Below are positions 62,107 through 64,000 of a stretch of DNA of 64,000 bases, piece by piece. A model generated the notes under the pieces. That model was not told the origin of the DNA. It was given only the letters and a program-made list of their open reading frames with translations, and did not search any database. The translations under genes and the position numbers were made by a program. Within the stretch, counting starts at the first letter, position 1. Every line of letters begins with the position of its first letter. Origin of the DNA: Bacteriovoracaceae bacterium (GTDB lineage Bacteria; Bdellovibrionota; Bacteriovoracia; Bacteriovoracales; Bacteriovoracaceae); assembly GCA_947441615.1 (NCBI GenBank), contig CANEUH010000002.1, positions 1 to 64,000 on the forward strand. Direction: 5' to 3'.

Positions 62107-62703
62107 CTAGTAACAAACAGTATCGCAGGTATAACCTTCGCAATAAACTGGCCAGCCGGCCCAGTCATATCCACACTGGTAGTCGTAATAATAGCAATCA
62201 TCATAACATGTACGAGTTCCACCACTATTGTTAGATGATCCACCATTCCCACCACCGCTAGCAAGTCCAACTGCAAGAGCAACAATGAGAAGCCCTACTG
62301 CAAGATAAACAAGAACCTCACCATTCCAAGAAGCACCATGAGAATAAGCACGCTTCATTGAATCCATCATATACCTAGAGGCTTCTTCAGAGCTCATTTT
62401 GTTAATAGTGATCATCGAAAAAGCTGTTTCAAGATCTTTAGCAACTTTCGCATTTTTAACCTGAGTTTTAGCGAACTCAATCATTTGAGCATTTGTAAGA
62501 CCAGATTTTTGTAATTCACGAACGGTCGAAGTAAACTTTTTTAACTGACCTTCATAAAAATTTCTATCTTCTTGATCCCACTCTACAGTCAAAGAATAGT
62601 TCATCTCATCAAAAGCAGCCTTTAAACCGTTTTGAGTAGATGCACTCGCTTGAACAGTAAAGATGGCGAACACCATTAAAAAAGTAAAAAATTTTCTAAA
62701 CAC
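62107..62703 (-). CDS. Exported membrane protein with Cys/Tyr-rich tail, unknown
   Basis: The 198-residue product has a signal peptide (MFRKFFTFLMVFAIFTVQASA), a helical domain of about 90 residues and one membrane helix (EVLVYLAVGLLIVALAVGL). A Gly/Ser/Asn linker leads to a tail rich in Cys and Tyr (CYDDCYYYDYQCGYDW, then CEGYTCDTVCY). The tail could be displayed outside the inner membrane and cross-linked. No family is recognised. Confidence 0.65.
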   Translation of the reverse strand: MFRKFFTFLMVFAIFTVQASASTQNGLKAAFDEMNYSLTVEWDQEDRNFYEGQLKKFTSTVRELQKSGLTNAQMIEFAKTQVKNAKVAKDLETAFSMITINKMSSEEASRYMMDSMKRAYSHGASWNGEVLVYLAVGLLIVALAVGLASGGGNGGSSNNSGGTRTCYDDCYYYDYQCGYDWAGWPVYCEGYTCDTVCY

Positions 62704-62819
62704 TATAGACCTCCGGGTGGATAGTTTGGGTTTGTGCTAATTTGTAAATATCGAATTAAAAAAATATCGTAAAGATTAATTAATCTCAGTCCGTTAAATA
62801 TCGGTGTCACATTGGCACT

Positions 62820-64000
62820 TTAGAGACCCTTAAGGTTAAGAGACTTTAAAATTTTAAGTTTATCCAAGAAAGGAACAGTGCAGACCTCGTCACAAGTCTG
62901 AAGAATGCCCTCGATAAGTTGAACCCGGATATTTGAACTGGTCGTAAGTTTTTTCCGTAACTCAAACATGAATTGTTCACCTTTTTCTTCGCCTAAAATC
63001 TTCTTAATTTCCCAAAGCATCCCAAAAACAAAGTCTGTATTGGCGTATTCTCCCATCTCGAACTGAATCATATAGTCTTGTTTACGTTCAGCATTTTTAC
63101 CATTGTAGGTATTATATCTTTTAATATGCATCGCAAGTTTAGGAGAATTAGCAATTTGACCAGCAAAAACATCGGCCATCCCCTCAATGATCGCTGTAGA
63201 ATGACTTAGGACAAGGTGATCCGAAAGTGCCACGTGTGAGTATTCGTGATAAATGATCTCTGGAACAACGGCGGTATCAAGCCAATACCATTTTCTTGAA
63301 AACAATTTTGTAATGGGATCTAAAAACTGATAACCCACTTCCATGATGATACTTGAACCAACAGTCCTAATGAGGTTTTCTGTAGAAAGAGGACTTGGAG
63401 CTCCGTCTTGGGTTAAAGCGATAACCGCCCCAGCAAGAAATCTCTGAAGTGATTGCATATGGATTTGGTTTCTAAAACTACCCATAAGAACAGAGAATTC
63501 ACGATTCGCTAAATTGTTTGTTTTAAGATCTCTGATGTGAATCTTTTTAGACGGTCTAAACCAGATCTCATTTCCCCAGGGTTTAACCCCTCGAGAGCTC
63601 AGTCCCTCCCCGGCAGGAATAGTGAGGGCGTTATTATACTGAGGATCAAGTTTATCGTTAGCAAAGTGACCTAGTTCAGAGAATTGATTGGTAAGTTCAA
63701 TTCTTACAACTATTTTCTTCAAATTCTTAACATAATCGGATTTAACTTTGTGGATAAAATAATTTCGAGCGACGGTAAGATGATAGTACGCAGTCGCTGC
63801 TCTAAATGTTAACTCACTCTCGGCATCAAAACGAATCGCTTCATCTGATTTACCTTTAACGATTTTAAAATATTCTCCATCAAAACTATCATTAGAAATA
63901 AGATCAGTTAAAGTAACTTCTTGGATGACAGGTTTTTTGTTATCGTTTCTAACAAGTGCTTCAAAAGATCTCTCCGTTACTTGCGAAAAGACTTGAGTTG
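62820..64000 (-). CDS. Zinc-protease-like protein, N-terminus beyond the window
   Basis: The frame is open from the right edge to TAG at 62822-62820 (393 residues visible); an in-frame TTG at 63722 is probably not the true start, since coding-like sequence continues upstream without a stop. The zinc motif HEYSH lies in VPEIIYHEYSHVALSDHL, and AIIEGMADVFAGQI about 20 residues later provides a likely Glu ligand, as in gluzincins. Two Cys close the chain (CDEVCTVPF). It may be an exported protease like the two others in the window, but no signal peptide is visible. Confidence 0.7.
   Translation of the reverse strand, partial: TQVFSQVTERSFEALVRNDNKKPVIQEVTLTDLISNDSFDGEYFKIVKGKSDEAIRFDAESELTFRAATAYYHLTVARNYFIHKVKSDYVKNLKKIVVRIELTNQFSELGHFANDKLDPQYNNALTIPAGEGLSSRGVKPWGNEIWFRPSKKIHIRDLKTNNLANREFSVLMGSFRNQIHMQSLQRFLAGAVIALTQDGAPSPLSTENLIRTVGSSIIMEVGYQFLDPITKLFSRKWYWLDTAVVPEIIYHEYSHVALSDHLVLSHSTAIIEGMADVFAGQIANSPKLAMHIKRYNTYNGKNAERKQDYMIQFEMGEYANTDFVFGMLWEIKKILGEEKGEQFMFELRKKLTTSSNIRVQLIEGILQTCDEVCTVPFLDKLKILKSLNLKGL

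Overview
The window looks like chromosome of a predatory or formerly predatory bacterium of the Bdellovibrionota, most likely the Bacteriovoracia (Bacteriovorax/Halobacteriovorax/Peredibacter type). The basis is an AT-rich genome with short Gram-negative operons, a very large share of secreted proteins and lipoproteins (many with a clear lipobox), several surface or periplasmic proteases, beta-barrel-like proteins ending in Phe, and housekeeping proteins that read as deep-branching proteobacterial. The assignment is inferred from gene content; no rRNA gene or intact tRNA gene was found.

Layout. 1-6.6 kb is an accessory patch: insertion-sequence remnants, a HEAT-repeat lipoprotein, two ORF6N-domain genes (both damaged at one end), two toxin-antitoxin modules (HigB/HigA-like and RelE/Phd-like) with visible operators, and tRNA 3'-end-like repeats followed by terminators. 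6.7-14.7 kb holds exported proteins: a beta-barrel, two zinc-protease-like proteins, a subtilisin-like lipoprotein, an HU/IHF DNA-binding protein and a Cys-rich lipoprotein. 14.7-21 kb is a minus-strand operon queA-tgt-yajC-tatA-secD-secF plus a coupled membrane protein, combining queuosine synthesis with Sec and Tat export. 21-32.5 kb has an orphan ParA with a coupled small protein, then two giant lipoproteins with Ig-like modules and an outer-membrane protein. 32.6-46.3 kb is mostly housekeeping: a 2OG-Fe(II) oxygenase, a YggS-like PLP protein, a phasin-like protein, a START-domain protein, glpX, a PilZ protein, pgsA, serB, an LRR protein, an LspA fused to a HAMP-like module, a metallo-beta-lactamase-fold hydrolase, a ClpB-like chaperone, an Rsm22-like methyltransferase and a LysR regulator.

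46.3-52 kb is the best candidate for an undescribed system. Divergent from the LysR gene lies a 38-residue exported peptide, then an ABC-exporter membrane domain with no ATPase domain, then HlyD-type and TolC-type proteins in one overlapping operon. It is followed by two exported proteins, one with a single CxxCH haem motif. 52-55 kb links an ATP-cone/PD-(D/E)xK nuclease to a beta-CASP RNase by a 10-bp overlap, next to a universal stress protein; this looks like a low-energy or stress RNA/DNA turnover unit. 55-64 kb contains a secreted protein with a repeated four-cysteine module, gltA, sfsA, a NadD-like protein and further exported proteins. One of these is a zinc protease whose gene runs off the right edge.

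The genes fit a predator's needs: protein export (Sec, Tat, type I-like), a secreted protease set, large surface adhesin-like lipoproteins, and ordinary central metabolism. Functions for the unrecognised exported proteins are not assigned.
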